NCBI GenBank assembly: GCA_948524275.1
Contig: CAOSLI010000004.1
Location: 62,001-126,000 of the forward strand
Length of the DNA stretch: 64,000 nucleotides
Source: an uncultured Clostridia bacterium
Lineage (GTDB): Bacteria > Bacillota > Clostridia > TANB77 > CAG-508
Direction of reading: 5' to 3'
The translations under genes and the position numbers were made by a program. Of the stretch, positions 8,547 to 16,783 are shown in pieces. The first letter of the stretch is position 1. Each line of letters begins with the position of its first letter. Below the pieces are notes generated by a model. That model ran no database searches, was not told where the DNA came from, and was given only the letters and a program-made list of their open reading frames with translations.

Positions 8547-8573
8547 TTAGCACTCTTTCTTAATGACTGCTAA
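8547..8573. promoter_or_regulatory. CIRCE operator (HrcA binding site)
   Basis: TTAGCACTC, nine bases, then GACTGCTAA: the canonical CIRCE inverted repeat with a single mismatch in the right arm. It lies about 100 bases upstream of the groES ATG, where HrcA represses in unstressed cells. Confidence 0.9.
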
Positions 8574-8589
8574 TAATTTATAACTTTTT

Positions 8590-8616
8590 TTAGCAAATGT
8601 CAATAGAGATTGCTAA
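8590..8616. promoter_or_regulatory. Second, degenerate CIRCE-like operator
   Basis: TTAGCAAAT, nine bases, then GATTGCTAA. The outer TTAGCA/TGCTAA arms and the 27-base frame match CIRCE; the inner ACTC/GAGT bases have changed. It overlaps the TTGACA -35 (8598-8603, minus strand) that probably drives groES-groEL. Confidence 0.55.
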
Positions 8617-8647
8617 TTTTCACAAAATATTCACATAATTAAAAGAT

Positions 8648-8680
8648 AAAAAGACCAAAAGTTTTACCTTCTAGTCTTTT
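8648..8680 (-). terminator. Terminator of the SpoIIID-like gene
   Basis: AAAAGAC and GTCTTTTT arms on the minus strand, followed by ATCTTTT; 57 bases after the stop of the gene at 8738. Confidence 0.6.
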
Positions 8681-8737
8681 CATATTCCCAAGCTCCAATT
8701 TTGTATTTTAGTACTCGCTATTCCTTAACGTTTCCTG

Positions 8738-8965
8738 CTATCGCCGTATAAATTCCCTTGCGCGATTTACACTTTCAACCTTATTGTTAGCAAGTAAAGT
8801 CTCAACTTGATTGTACAGTTCCTTGTTTAACTTGCACAAGCGCTCAGTAATCCATTTGTGTATTGTTGTTTTGCCTTTTCCATAATAATCGGCTGTCTGC
8901 CGAATTGTTGCATTTTCGCTTATCATATAACGCGCCATTTCAAGGACTTCGCTATCTTTTACCAT
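8738..8965 (-). CDS. Divergent SpoIIID-family DNA-binding protein
   Basis: A 75-aa protein with the plan of sporulation regulator SpoIIID: EVLEMARYMISENATIRQTADYYG, the helix-turn-helix KGKTTIHKWITERL, then NKVESVNRAREFIRR. The true spoIIID is at 12195-12455; this one differs in the recognition helix (KTTIHKWI against KSTVHKDV) and lacks the AERHIRGG tail. The start is the Met after AGGAGGAATTA. Base composition is higher in G+C than that of neighbours. A palindrome (CAATAATTATTG) and a TGATATAAT extended -10 lie upstream. It may bind a related but different site. Family sure, role inferred. Confidence 0.75.
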   Translation of the reverse strand: MVKDSEVLEMARYMISENATIRQTADYYGKGKTTIHKWITERLCKLNKELYNQVETLLANNKVESVNRAREFIRR

Positions 8966-9161
8966 ATTAATTCCTCCTATTGGTTTGAAATTTACATTTG
9001 AGCTTTGGAAAATTTTTGACAATAATTATTGCCATTTTACTTTTTCTGCAACATTTTTGTCATAATTATTATATCATATATAGGCTAAAAAGTCCACCAA
9101 ATTGGCAAAACTGCTCTCTCAAAATGTACAACTTATAATCAATGTTAAATTAATCAGTTTA

Positions 9162-9521
9162 CTATACCACTCTTGCCCCAAAAGGTGCTAAGGATAATTT
9201 TGCAATTTTAAAGAATTGAACTCCAAATGGAATACCTACTATTGTTATGCACCATATACAGCCAAACAATAAATTTTCGAGTGCCATTGGAATCCCAAAG
9301 AAAATAATCCATATTACATTTGCAATTACTGATGGTATTCCTCCTCCATATTCGACATCTTTGCCAAATGGTGCAAATGATAAAGATGCAAATTTAAAAC
9401 ATTGTTTTCCATAAGGGATTCCTATTATCGTAATACACCAAATAAGACCTGATATACACCAAGAAATTCCACTAAAAAAGCCTCCAAATATAAACCATAA
9501 TATATTACCTAAAATGCTCAT
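9162..9521 (-). CDS. YccF-domain inner membrane protein
   Basis: A 119-aa protein made of two similar halves, each with a hydrophobic stretch containing CI(S/W)C.I..GIP and a following F(K)..L(S)(L/F)APFG motif. This duplicated GIP...APFG pattern is the YccF (DUF307) domain of unknown function. I begin at MSILGN because AAGGAGG lies 7 bases upstream; the Met two codons earlier is too close to it. Single gene, converging on nothing recognisable; function unknown. Confidence 0.85.
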   Translation of the reverse strand: MSILGNILWFIFGGFFSGISWCISGLIWCITIIGIPYGKQCFKFASLSFAPFGKDVEYGGGIPSVIANVIWIIFFGIPMALENLLFGCIWCITIVGIPFGVQFFKIAKLSLAPFGARVV

Positions 9522-9732
9522 ACCCATTCCTCCTTTTAATGATTTTTTGTTTTTCCAATAGGTAGCCAAGAATTAATTATTGCAACCAATTTTGTTAAAA
9601 TTGTATATTTCAGTCCAATATTATTATAAAATATTCTTTTCTTAGTTCCTATCGATTCTTATTACATTAATCTTACAGTTTCGTAAGACTATGAATAAAT
9701 ACTTTATCTGCCATTCTTATTGTAATTTTTAG

Positions 9733-10251
9733 TTATCTATTTTTTATATAATTTAATATTTTAGTTGTAAATGGATTGAATATTAAATACATTATATATC
9801 CAATAATTCCGCCTAATACATTAGTTATTAAATCAGTTATATCTGATGACCTAAAACCATTTATTAAAGGTTGTAGTATTTCTATACTTAGACTCAATAA
9901 AAAAGTATAGAAAACAACTTTTAATAATTTAGTATTTTCTTTTTTTATTAAAGGTAATAAAAATCCAAAAGGAATTGTCATTATAATATTTAATCCTACC
10001 TGTCTAGCAAAATCTCCTCTGCCAAAAGTAACATCAATAAAGGGTACTAAATTCATTGGATTATATGGGTGATTAAATATAAATGGTAAAGATGTTATTA
10101 TGGGCATTAAAGTAAAATATAATACAAATGATAAATATATATACATTATGGTGTTTACAAGTAGTACATCTTTTCCTTGTGATTTCCATTTCTTATAAAA
10201 TATAAATATATATATAACTATTAAAACAATGAAATCTATTATTTCTTTCAC
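9733..10251 (-). CDS. VanZ-family membrane protein
   Basis: A 172-aa protein with four to five transmembrane segments. The family pattern is visible: NLVPFIDVTFGRG, then GLNIIMTIPFGFLLPL, then SIEILQPLI and RSSDITDLITNVLGGIIGY. VanZ of vancomycin-resistance clusters raises teicoplanin tolerance, but most VanZ-like proteins stand alone, as here, and their role is unknown. There are no vanHAX or vanRS genes in the window, so no resistance claim is made. Confidence 0.85.
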   Translation of the reverse strand: MKEIIDFIVLIVIYIFIFYKKWKSQGKDVLLVNTIMYIYLSFVLYFTLMPIITSLPFIFNHPYNPMNLVPFIDVTFGRGDFARQVGLNIIMTIPFGFLLPLIKKENTKLLKVVFYTFLLSLSIEILQPLINGFRSSDITDLITNVLGGIIGYIMYLIFNPFTTKILNYIKNR

Positions 10252-10331
10252 AATTATCTCCTCGACAACTTACTAATTATCGCTCTCATTATAACATTAT
10301 TTGTAAAAAAAGTATATGAAAATAGTCAAAA

Positions 10332-10378
10332 AATAATAAGCCCGAAAAGTATTTTGTAAACTTTTTTGACTTATTATT
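10332..10378 (-). terminator. pyrG terminator
   Basis: AATAATAAG and CTTATTATT arms (10332-10340 with 10370-10378) followed by TTTTTTGAC on the minus strand, 35 bases after the pyrG stop. Confidence 0.6.
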
Positions 10379-10412
10379 CCATTTTAATATTTTTAAAGAT
10401 AAACTTTTATCT

Positions 10413-12020
10413 CTATTTTTTAAGTTCTTTAGCCTTTTTAACTAATTCTACAAATAAGGCTCCAGGTCTGTCTGGTCTAGATTTAAATTCTGGATGGAAT
10501 TGACCTGCTACAAAGAATGGATGATCTTTTATCTCTACAATTTCTACTAGGCTTCCATCTGGTGATGTTCCCACAATATCAAGTCCTGCTTCTTCCATAG
10601 CTTCTCTATATTCATTATTATATTCAAATCTATGTCTATGTCTTTCTGATATTTCTGCTTGTCCATAAATTTTTCTAGCATAACTTCCCTCTTTTAATAC
10701 GCATGGGTATGCACCTAGTCTCATTGTTCCACCTTTTTTGTAAATACCCTTTTGATTTTCCATTATATGAATTACAGGATTTTTGCACTCTGAGTCAAAT
10801 TCTTCTGAATTTACATCTTCTAATTTTAATACATTTTTTGCAAATTCTATAACTGTCATTTGCATTCCAAGACATATTCCTAAGAATGGTATTTTATTTT
10901 CTCTAACATATTTTATAGTCTCTATCATTCCGTCAATTCCTCTTGTACCAAATCCTCCTGGAACTACTACTCCATTTATGTCTTTAAATATCTCCTTAAC
11001 ATTTTTGCTTGTGACTGTTTCACTATCAATAAATTTGATTCTTGCTTTTACATCATTTGCATATCCTGCATGATATAAGCTTTCTACAACTGATAAATAT
11101 GAATCTTCTAGCTTTACATATTTTCCCACTATTCCTATATTTACAATATTGTCCTCATTAATTGCTTTAATTTTATCAACCATTTTAGCCCATTTTTCAT
11201 TTTGAGGTTCTTTATGTTCTAATTCTAATTTTTTGCATATTACATTTCCTAGTCCCTCGTCTTCAAGCATTAGAGGCACTTCATATAAGTTACTTACTGT
11301 TGCATTTACTATAACATTTTCTGGTCTAACATTACAAAATAATGCAATCTTTTCCTTCATTTTACTTGGAACTTCTGCATCTGCTCTACATACTAATATA
11401 TCTGGATTTATTCCTATTGATTGTAATTCTTTTACTGAATGTTGTGTTGGCTTTGTTTTTAATTCGTTTGAACCGCTTATATATGGAAGAAGTGTGACAT
11501 GTATAAATGCACATTTATTTTCTGGTTGTTCTAAACCTATTTGTCTAATTGCTTCAAGCATTGGCTGACTTTCTATGTCTCCTACTGTTCCACCTATTTC
11601 AGTTATAACTATATCTACATCTGTGTTTTCAAAATTATATACTTTTTGTTTTATAGCATCAGTTATGTGTGGGATTACTTGTACTGTTTTTCCAAGATAG
11701 TCACCTCTTCTTTCTCTTTCAATTACTTCTTTATAAATTTTCCCGCTTGTAATGCTTGAATCTGCACTTAAATTCTCATCAGTAAATCTTTCATAATGTC
11801 CTAAGTCTAAGTCAGTTTCTGCTCCATCCTCAGTTACAAATACTTCTCCATGTTCATATGGACTCATTGTCCCTGGATCAACGTTTATATAAGGGTCTAA
11901 CTTTTGATTAGCAACCTTATATCCTCTATTTTTTAGTAATCTTCCAAGTGACGCTGCTGTTATACCCTTTCCAAGCCCAGATACAACTCCTCCTGTTACA
12001 AATATAAATTTTGTTTCCAT
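10413..12020 (-). CDS. pyrG: CTP synthase
   Basis: A 535-aa enzyme making CTP from UTP, ATP and glutamine. The N-terminal synthetase domain begins FIFVTGGVVSGLGKGITAASLG and includes DPYINVDPGTMSPYEHGEVFVTEDGAETDLDLGHYERF. The C-terminal class I glutamine amidotransferase has GGFGTRG, the nucleophile elbow LGICLGMQ and the HPEF histidine-glutamate pair. Length is normal. GGAGGAAG precedes the ATG. A terminator-like hairpin sits between a likely promoter and the start codon, consistent with attenuation as known for Bacillus pyrG. Confidence 0.98.
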   Translation of the reverse strand: METKFIFVTGGVVSGLGKGITAASLGRLLKNRGYKVANQKLDPYINVDPGTMSPYEHGEVFVTEDGAETDLDLGHYERFTDENLSADSSITSGKIYKEVIERERRGDYLGKTVQVIPHITDAIKQKVYNFENTDVDIVITEIGGTVGDIESQPMLEAIRQIGLEQPENKCAFIHVTLLPYISGSNELKTKPTQHSVKELQSIGINPDILVCRADAEVPSKMKEKIALFCNVRPENVIVNATVSNLYEVPLMLEDEGLGNVICKKLELEHKEPQNEKWAKMVDKIKAINEDNIVNIGIVGKYVKLEDSYLSVVESLYHAGYANDVKARIKFIDSETVTSKNVKEIFKDINGVVVPGGFGTRGIDGMIETIKYVRENKIPFLGICLGMQMTVIEFAKNVLKLEDVNSEEFDSECKNPVIHIMENQKGIYKKGGTMRLGAYPCVLKEGSYARKIYGQAEISERHRHRFEYNNEYREAMEEAGLDIVGTSPDGSLVEIVEIKDHPFFVAGQFHPEFKSRPDRPGALFVELVKKAKELKK

Positions 12021-12038
12021 ATTTCTTCCTCCAAAAAC

Positions 12039-12082
12039 AAAAATAGACCCTTAAAAAAGTGTTTTTTTTTAGGTCTATTTTT
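12039..12082 (-). terminator. Hairpin in the pyrG leader: terminator or attenuator
   Basis: An 11-bp stem (AAAAATAGACC with GGTCTATTTTT) followed on the minus strand by TTTTTGTTTTTGG, ending only 8 bases before the pyrG ribosome site. TTGAAA and TAATAT, 17 bases apart, lie just upstream (about 12105-12135) and could be the pyrG promoter, which would make this an in-leader attenuator and not only the end of spoIIID. Confidence 0.6.
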
Positions 12083-12194
12083 ATACCTCAAAAATTTCTA
12101 TAATTATATTATCATGACTATTAAAATTTTTCAAGTAGTTTTTTAAATTTTTCTTAAATTAAATAGGAATTTTTGTCGCCTATTTTTGCTGTTC

Positions 12195-12455
12195 TTAATA
12201 TTGATGCATTTTTATGTATTTTAATTTTGTTGCCATACCGCCTCTTATATGTCTCTCAGCTTTATTTTCATCAAGTACTTTTCTAACTTCTTCATACATA
12301 AACGGACTTAATTCTTTCAGTCTTTCAGAAACATCTTTATGTACTGTGCTTTTACTTACGCCAAATTTCTTAGCAGCGCCTCTTACTGTATCTTTAGTAT
12401 CTATTATATACTGTGCGAGTGAAAGTACACGTTTTTCTACCCAATCGTCCTTCAT
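12195..12455 (-). CDS. spoIIID: Sporulation transcription factor SpoIIID
   Basis: An 86-aa mother-cell regulator active after sigma-E that switches genes towards sigma-K. It carries VEKRVLSLAQYIIDTKDTVRGAAKKFGVSKSTVHKDVSERL, with a classic helix-turn-helix, then the basic C-terminal NKAERHIRGGMATKLKY that also contacts DNA. I start at MKDDWVEK because GGGGAGGA is 5 bases upstream; the longer frame reads through the ribosome site. In many Clostridia spoIIID follows spoIID-spoIIQ, but here those genes are 21 kb away. Confidence 0.95.
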   Translation of the reverse strand: MKDDWVEKRVLSLAQYIIDTKDTVRGAAKKFGVSKSTVHKDVSERLKELSPFMYEEVRKVLDENKAERHIRGGMATKLKYIKMHQY

Positions 12456-12548
12456 ATAAGTCCTCCCCAAGTAAATACTTTTGGTTAATTGTATTCACAT
12501 AGGAGTTTTAATAGAACAATACTTAAAATTAAAAATAGAGCATATGCC

Positions 12549-13124
12549 CTATTTTTGTTCTGATATAAATCTATATATTTCTCCCCAGTTTGTCACTTCC
12601 TTAAATTTTCCTTCTAAATTTAAATGTTTTCTATTAAGAGACTGAAAATATATTGTCCCAATATTTTCTTTATTCATGGCTTCACATATATGGTAGTTAT
12701 CATCAATCATATAATCTATATTTTCTTTTTTGCATACATCTACCTTTTCTGTTTGTCCCCAATAGTATTTATCAAATTGTATATTGCTTTCTTTCAGTTT
12801 TATTTCTGCAACTTCTCTATTGTTTGTTGCTGTGCCTTGGCATCCTCTAGCTGTAACTAGATTTAACTCGTGTCCATCTTTTCTTAATAAGTCAAGCACT
12901 TCCTTTGCCCCTGGCATAAAGTCAAAATTGTCAATTCCAATATATTTATTAAGATATTTATTCATTTCTTCTTCTGTCCAATCATAATCGTTTTGTATTC
13001 TAGGTTCTCCAAGATTTTTCATACTATTTCTTTTTAATTCTATACAATCATAAAGCTCTGCATATACAGCCCATAATGCTTCTGAGTTAAATACAACTCC
13101 ATCTAAATCTATTCCAATTTTCAT
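12549..13124 (-). CDS. HAD-like 5' nucleotidase (NT5C type)
   Basis: A 191-aa HAD-superfamily phosphatase. The nucleophile motif is DLDGVVFN at the N-terminus. LVTARG gives the Thr of motif II, and YMIDDNYHICEAMN gives the motif IV acidic pair. The order and the FMPGAKEVLDLLRKDG stretch resemble 5'(3')-deoxyribonucleotidases and the YqfW-like group. The start is the Met after AAGGAAGAGG; the longer frame adds 16 basic residues without a good site. A monocistronic gene. The nucleotide substrate is inferred from the family only. Confidence 0.75.
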   Translation of the reverse strand: MKIGIDLDGVVFNSEALWAVYAELYDCIELKRNSMKNLGEPRIQNDYDWTEEEMNKYLNKYIGIDNFDFMPGAKEVLDLLRKDGHELNLVTARGCQGTATNNREVAEIKLKESNIQFDKYYWGQTEKVDVCKKENIDYMIDDNYHICEAMNKENIGTIYFQSLNRKHLNLEGKFKEVTNWGEIYRFISEQK

Positions 13125-13217
13125 TTTGTACCTCTTCCTTGCACTAAAAATTATTTTTTTAGATAATATCATAAGAATTGTTTATATACAATATCTTTTT
13201 AGAATTAAACAGAAAAA

Positions 13218-13245
13218 GGAGAGACTTGAAAGCTCAAATCTCTCC
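13218..13245 (-). terminator. Terminator of the 88-aa ORFan
   Basis: GGAGAGA (13218-13224) pairs with TCTCTCC (13239-13245); TTTTTCTG follows on the minus strand. Confidence 0.65.
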
Positions 13246-13333
13246 CAAAAAGTTGTGTGCGTCGGCAGTATTTACTTCAGTTACATTCACATCTTAATTT
13301 TGTAAACTTCCCAAAGTTATTGCCAAGCCTAGG

Positions 13334-13600
13334 TCATGTCAAACTGGTAATTGTGACTGTCTTTTGAACAGTTTCTTTACCGTCTGCCCCCTTAATCAGC
13401 TTGACTTCGTGCGACTCCTTTTCGTATCTTGTCTCTCTCGACAGTACTACTTTATCGCCGTCTTCCTCAAGCTTGAAGAGTTTCCGACCGCCATAAGCGG
13501 AGTGTTCGAACACCATAGGATTGTCATCAATCATGAGTTCACTTTCCGTGGTGTTTATCATCTCTTCTCTGACCTGTGCCAACTTTTTCTGCTCGTTCAT
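13334..13600 (-). CDS. Hypothetical 88-aa protein, G+C-rich
   Basis: I do not recognise a family. The protein is charged and soluble (MNEQKKLAQVREEMINTTE; KVVLSRETRYEKESHEVKLIKG), with no membrane segment and no cysteines. Codons such as CTC, GCC, GTC, ACC and CGA make it close to half G+C by eye, against about 30% around it. It has its own promoter, a 5' UTR hairpin (ATGGC/GCCAT, 13627-13642) and its own terminator. Recent transfer or unusual selection are both possible. It is shared in layout with the genes at 31777 and 51826. Confidence 0.7.
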   Translation of the reverse strand: MNEQKKLAQVREEMINTTESELMIDDNPMVFEHSAYGGRKLFKLEEDGDKVVLSRETRYEKESHEVKLIKGADGKETVQKTVTITSLT

Positions 13601-13647
13601 AGGGTACCCCTTTCACTATTGCTGCATGGCCGAATTGCCATATTTTT

Positions 13648-13676
13648 ATGATAACATATTTTATGTCTTTTTACAA
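13648..13676 (-). promoter_or_regulatory. Promoter of the 88-aa ORFan
   Basis: TTGTAA (13671-13676) and TATCAT (13648-13653) on the minus strand, 17 bases apart, 48 bases before the ATG. Confidence 0.5.
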
Positions 13677-13825
13677 GGGTTTTCGACACTTTTCTATTTC
13701 TTTTGCAACTAAAAGTTTACATGCTAAAGTAGGTTTTGTAAACTTTTTACATAAATTTTGTAAATTATTTCTATATATGTATAAAAATTTTCTAAGTGGA
13801 AATATTACATTTAGGTGGTGATATT

Positions 13826-13999
13826 ATGACAAGTAAAGAACTTTTATATGTTGAGGATGCTTTAGGACATGAAAAATTTATGAAATCATGTTCAGCTAAA
13901 ACATCTGCTAGCTTATCTGACATAACTTTATCTTCTTATATAGGAGAGTTAGAAAAGAAGCATACAGAATTGTTTGACAAGTTTTTAAAATTATTATAA
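13826..13999 (+). CDS. Small CotF-associated spore coat protein
   Basis: A 57-aa protein: TSKELLYVEDALGHEKFMKSC, then a short helix ending KKHTELFDKFLKLL. This is the short N-terminal-like companion found next to CotF-type coat genes in Clostridia. The start is the Met after AGGTGGTGA; the open frame continues ten codons upstream without a site. It is 16 bases from the next gene, so the two form a small plus-strand operon, opposite to most of the region. Likely a spore surface component, inferred from its neighbour. Confidence 0.7.
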   Translation: MTSKELLYVEDALGHEKFMKSCSAKTSASLSDITLSSYIGELEKKHTELFDKFLKLL

Positions 14000-14015
14000 G
14001 AAAGGATTTAATTTT

Positions 14016-14261
14016 ATGGAAGATAAAGATTTAATGGAAAATGAACTTTTAGTAATTAAAGGTGTTTGTGATTTATATCTTCATGGTACAATAGAATCAA
14101 CAACTGCAGAAGTTCATGAAGCATTTAAGTGTGCTCTAAACGAATCATTAGACATACAAAACAAATTGTATAATCTAATGTCTGAAAAAGGTTGGTACAA
14201 AACAGACACAGCAGATCAAACAAAAATTGACGCTGCTAAACAAAAATTTTCTAATATGTAA
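14016..14261 (+). CDS. CotF-family spore coat protein
   Basis: An 81-aa four-helix-type protein with the CotF family signature: LLVIKGVCDLYLHGTIESTTAEVHEAFKCALNESLDIQNKLYNLMSEKGWYKTD, then KQKFSNM. CotF of Bacillus is cleaved from a larger precursor; the clostridial forms are short and unprocessed. AAAGGA precedes the start. It shares a transcript with the gene before it and ends in a strong terminator. Confidence 0.85.
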   Translation: MEDKDLMENELLVIKGVCDLYLHGTIESTTAEVHEAFKCALNESLDIQNKLYNLMSEKGWYKTDTADQTKIDAAKQKFSNM

Positions 14262-14264
14262 TTT

Positions 14265-14300
14265 AAAAGTCGTAAAGCTCAAATTAGCTTTACGATTTTT
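14265..14300 (+). terminator. Terminator of the coat operon
   Basis: TCGTAAAGCT (14270-14279) pairs with AGCTTTACGA (14285-14294) over a five-base loop, followed by TTTTTCTTT. Confidence 0.85.
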
Positions 14301-14333
14301 CTTTATTATATTAGATTTCTAGAGATTTTACAT

Positions 14334-15041
14334 TTACTCTTGCTCACATGCAATTAGTGCTTTTATCTTTATTCCTTGCTCTTTAAACATTTTCTCATGT
14401 TCAGTTTCAATATTTTCTTCACCATTCCAAAACTTGCTTTCACTTGCCAAATCATAACTAATCTTATTTATTTTAAATCTGCTTCTTTCAAAATACTTTA
14501 ATGAATCATCAAATAATTCATCATCATCTGTTTTAAAGAAAATATCTCCTTTTAAAAACTTTTTATACATCTCTAATTGTCTTTCATGTGTAAGTCTTTT
14601 CTTATGATGTTTACCTCTTGGCCATGGATTACAAAAATTAACATATATTCTTTTAATTTCATCTTCTTCTCCAAATATATCATTAATTCTAGCTATATCA
14701 TACCTTGTAAGTTTAAGATTTTTGACAATCTTTTGCTTTTCTATCTCATTTTCGATATGCTCTGCAACAGTTGATTCTCTTATTCCATATTCCGCTTCTA
14801 CATTTCTCTTTGCCATTCCAAGCATAGCATCAACTAAATCAATTGCAATGTAATTTTTGTCTTGATTTTGTTTAGATAATTTAGCTATAAAATTTCCTTT
14901 TCCACAACCTAACTCTAAATGCAAATCTTGCTGCTTTTCAAATACTGTTTTCCACTTATTTTTATATTCTTGTGGATTATCTATGTAAAATGGGCTCGTT
15001 TCTAATTCTTCCCTTGCCCATGGCTTAAACTTCATTCTCAT
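14334..15041 (-). CDS. trmB: tRNA (guanine-N7-)-methyltransferase TrmB
   Basis: A 235-aa SAM-dependent enzyme that methylates G46 of tRNA. The SAM-binding motif is LELGCGKGNFIAKL, followed by NYIAIDLVDAMLGMA, and the signature NFCNPWPRGKHHKKRL (PDPWPK in many homologues) lies in the middle. Three Mets are close together at the start; I use the one that matches the usual MRxKxKPWA opening, 11 bases from GGAG. The Met three codons earlier is only two bases from that site. Monocistronic. Confidence 0.95.
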   Translation of the reverse strand: MRMKFKPWAREELETSPFYIDNPQEYKNKWKTVFEKQQDLHLELGCGKGNFIAKLSKQNQDKNYIAIDLVDAMLGMAKRNVEAEYGIRESTVAEHIENEIEKQKIVKNLKLTRYDIARINDIFGEEDEIKRIYVNFCNPWPRGKHHKKRLTHERQLEMYKKFLKGDIFFKTDDDELFDDSLKYFERSRFKINKISYDLASESKFWNGEENIETEHEKMFKEQGIKIKALIACEQE

Positions 15042-15117
15042 GTTGTACATTACTCCTTTTTCAATTATCAGTAATTATAACATTTCTTTTTGAAAAAGTA
15101 TAGTTTATTACGCAAAA

Positions 15118-15143
15118 AACTGCCTACTACAAGGTAAGCAGTT
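15118..15143 (-). terminator. Terminator of the FAD/Rieske gene
   Basis: AACTGCCTAC (15118-15127) pairs with GTAAGCAGTT (15134-15143), and TTTTTTGCG follows on the minus strand. Confidence 0.7.
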
Positions 15144-15149
15144 TCTCTC

Positions 15150-16643
15150 TTAATATTTTTCTAATCTATTTACTGCAGGATTGTTTAATACTTCTCCATC
15201 TATTGTAAACCTAGAACCATGACATGGGCAGTCCCAAGTCTTATCTGTGCTATTGAATTGAAGCTCACACCCTAGATGGGTACATTTTGGCTTTATACAA
15301 TGATATCTACCATTTTCATCTTTATAAACACCTACCTTTTCTCCCTTATATATTACTATTTTACCTTCTCCTCTTTTGATATTCTTTATTGTATCATCTG
15401 GCCTTTTTAGTTTATTTATTCCTAAACCATACAAAGTTTCTTTCATCTGCTCTTTATAACTCTTTATATTTTTTACTAATTTAATTCTATTTGTTTTAAA
15501 TAATTCTTCGTACTCATTTTCTTTTCCTAAAATCATATCAGTAATTATATTAGCAGCTACATTTGAAAGTGTCATTCCCCATTTCTTAAATCCTGTTGCC
15601 ACATAAATATTTTCCATCATTTTTGAAAGACGTCCTATATAAGGCAATTTATCCATACTTACACAATCCTGAGTGCTCCATTTATCTATTACTCTATATT
15701 TTCCATCAAATAAATTATTTGCTATATTTTCTAAAGCTTTATAACTATCACTTGAATTTACTTCTCTTCCGACCTTATGACCACTTCCGGATATAATCGT
15801 TATATTTTCGTCATCATCATTTGCATTTCTAAAAGATATTGATGGACTACTATTATTTATATAATACCCATCAAATACCTTCTGTCCACTTGCAACAGCA
15901 ATCATATATGATATATCCTGATACATTTTCATAAAATATATTCCTGGAAAATTCTTTATAGGAAAATGAGTCGCAACAACTACATATTTACTTTCTACAT
16001 AATTATCTTTAGTATAAACTTTGTAAACTCCATTTTCATGTTTAATATCTATTGCTTCGCTTTCTTCATATATTTTTCCATTGCTTTCTTTTATTACTTT
16101 TGCTAAACCATATGCATATTTTACAGGGTCAAACATTGCTTGATTTGAAAACTCTATTCCACCAAAATTACTAATTGGAATATTTATTTTATCATGATAT
16201 ACAGCATTAAAATCTAATCTTTTTAAAGCTTGTATTTCTTGTTCAAACTGCTTAATTTCACTTTCCTTGTCGCAAAATACATATGATGATTGTCTTACAA
16301 ACTCACAATCAATATTATTTTCATTTACAATTTTCTCTATTTCACTAATTGCATTTTCATTAGCTTCTAAATACTTTTTTGCCAAATCTACACCATACTC
16401 ATTTATTAGATAATCGTAAAATAATCCATGTTGACTAGTAATTTTGCCGGTTGTTGCTCCGCTTGCTCCTGAAGCTATAGTGTTTGCCTCTAATATGGTA
16501 ACTTTAATATTTTTCTTTGACAGATAATAGCCTGTACTTAATCCTGTTAATCCAGATCCAATAATGCACACATCCGCCACTTCATCTTTTGATAATCTAT
16601 TTTTCTTATGTCCTTTTTTTATCTTACTTTCCCAATATGTCAT
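15150..16643 (-). CDS. FAD-dependent oxidoreductase with C-terminal Rieske domain
   Basis: A 497-aa two-domain protein. Residues about 24-370 are a DAO-type FAD oxidoreductase with the dinucleotide motif IIGSGLTGLSTGYYL and EANTIASGASGATTGKI. The C-terminal ~80 residues are a Rieske [2Fe-2S] domain with CTHLGC and CPCHGS ligands and the ending GEVLNNPAVNRLEKY. This fusion is widespread in Firmicutes; its substrate is unknown, amino acids or amines being likely from the DAO fold. The Rieske centre probably carries electrons from the flavin. Soluble, monocistronic. Confidence 0.92.
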   Translation of the reverse strand: MTYWESKIKKGHKKNRLSKDEVADVCIIGSGLTGLSTGYYLSKKNIKVTILEANTIASGASGATTGKITSQHGLFYDYLINEYGVDLAKKYLEANENAISEIEKIVNENNIDCEFVRQSSYVFCDKESEIKQFEQEIQALKRLDFNAVYHDKINIPISNFGGIEFSNQAMFDPVKYAYGLAKVIKESNGKIYEESEAIDIKHENGVYKVYTKDNYVESKYVVVATHFPIKNFPGIYFMKMYQDISYMIAVASGQKVFDGYYINNSSPSISFRNANDDDENITIISGSGHKVGREVNSSDSYKALENIANNLFDGKYRVIDKWSTQDCVSMDKLPYIGRLSKMMENIYVATGFKKWGMTLSNVAANIITDMILGKENEYEELFKTNRIKLVKNIKSYKEQMKETLYGLGINKLKRPDDTIKNIKRGEGKIVIYKGEKVGVYKDENGRYHCIKPKCTHLGCELQFNSTDKTWDCPCHGSRFTIDGEVLNNPAVNRLEKY

Positions 16644-16731
16644 ATTTAAACCTTTTACTTAAAAATTTAAGTCCTTTCGCATTTTATTATGCTCAATTTT
16701 TTCGTATTTTATAGCTTTTTTACAATTTTTG

Positions 16732-16740
16732 TGCTATAAT
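16732..16740 (+). promoter_or_regulatory. Extended -10 promoter for the DUF4364 gene
   Basis: TGCTATAAT is an extended -10 with a perfect hexamer, 44 bases before the TTG start. No good -35 is seen, as is common for extended -10 promoters. Confidence 0.55.
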
Positions 16741-16783
16741 GTATTTACGTTTAGATAATATTCTCTATTATAGGAGGTTGAAT

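Noticed and set aside
9733..10251. Glycopeptide resistance from the VanZ-like gene
   Set aside because: No vanHAX or vanRS genes are nearby; stand-alone VanZ-like proteins are common and mostly unrelated to resistance.
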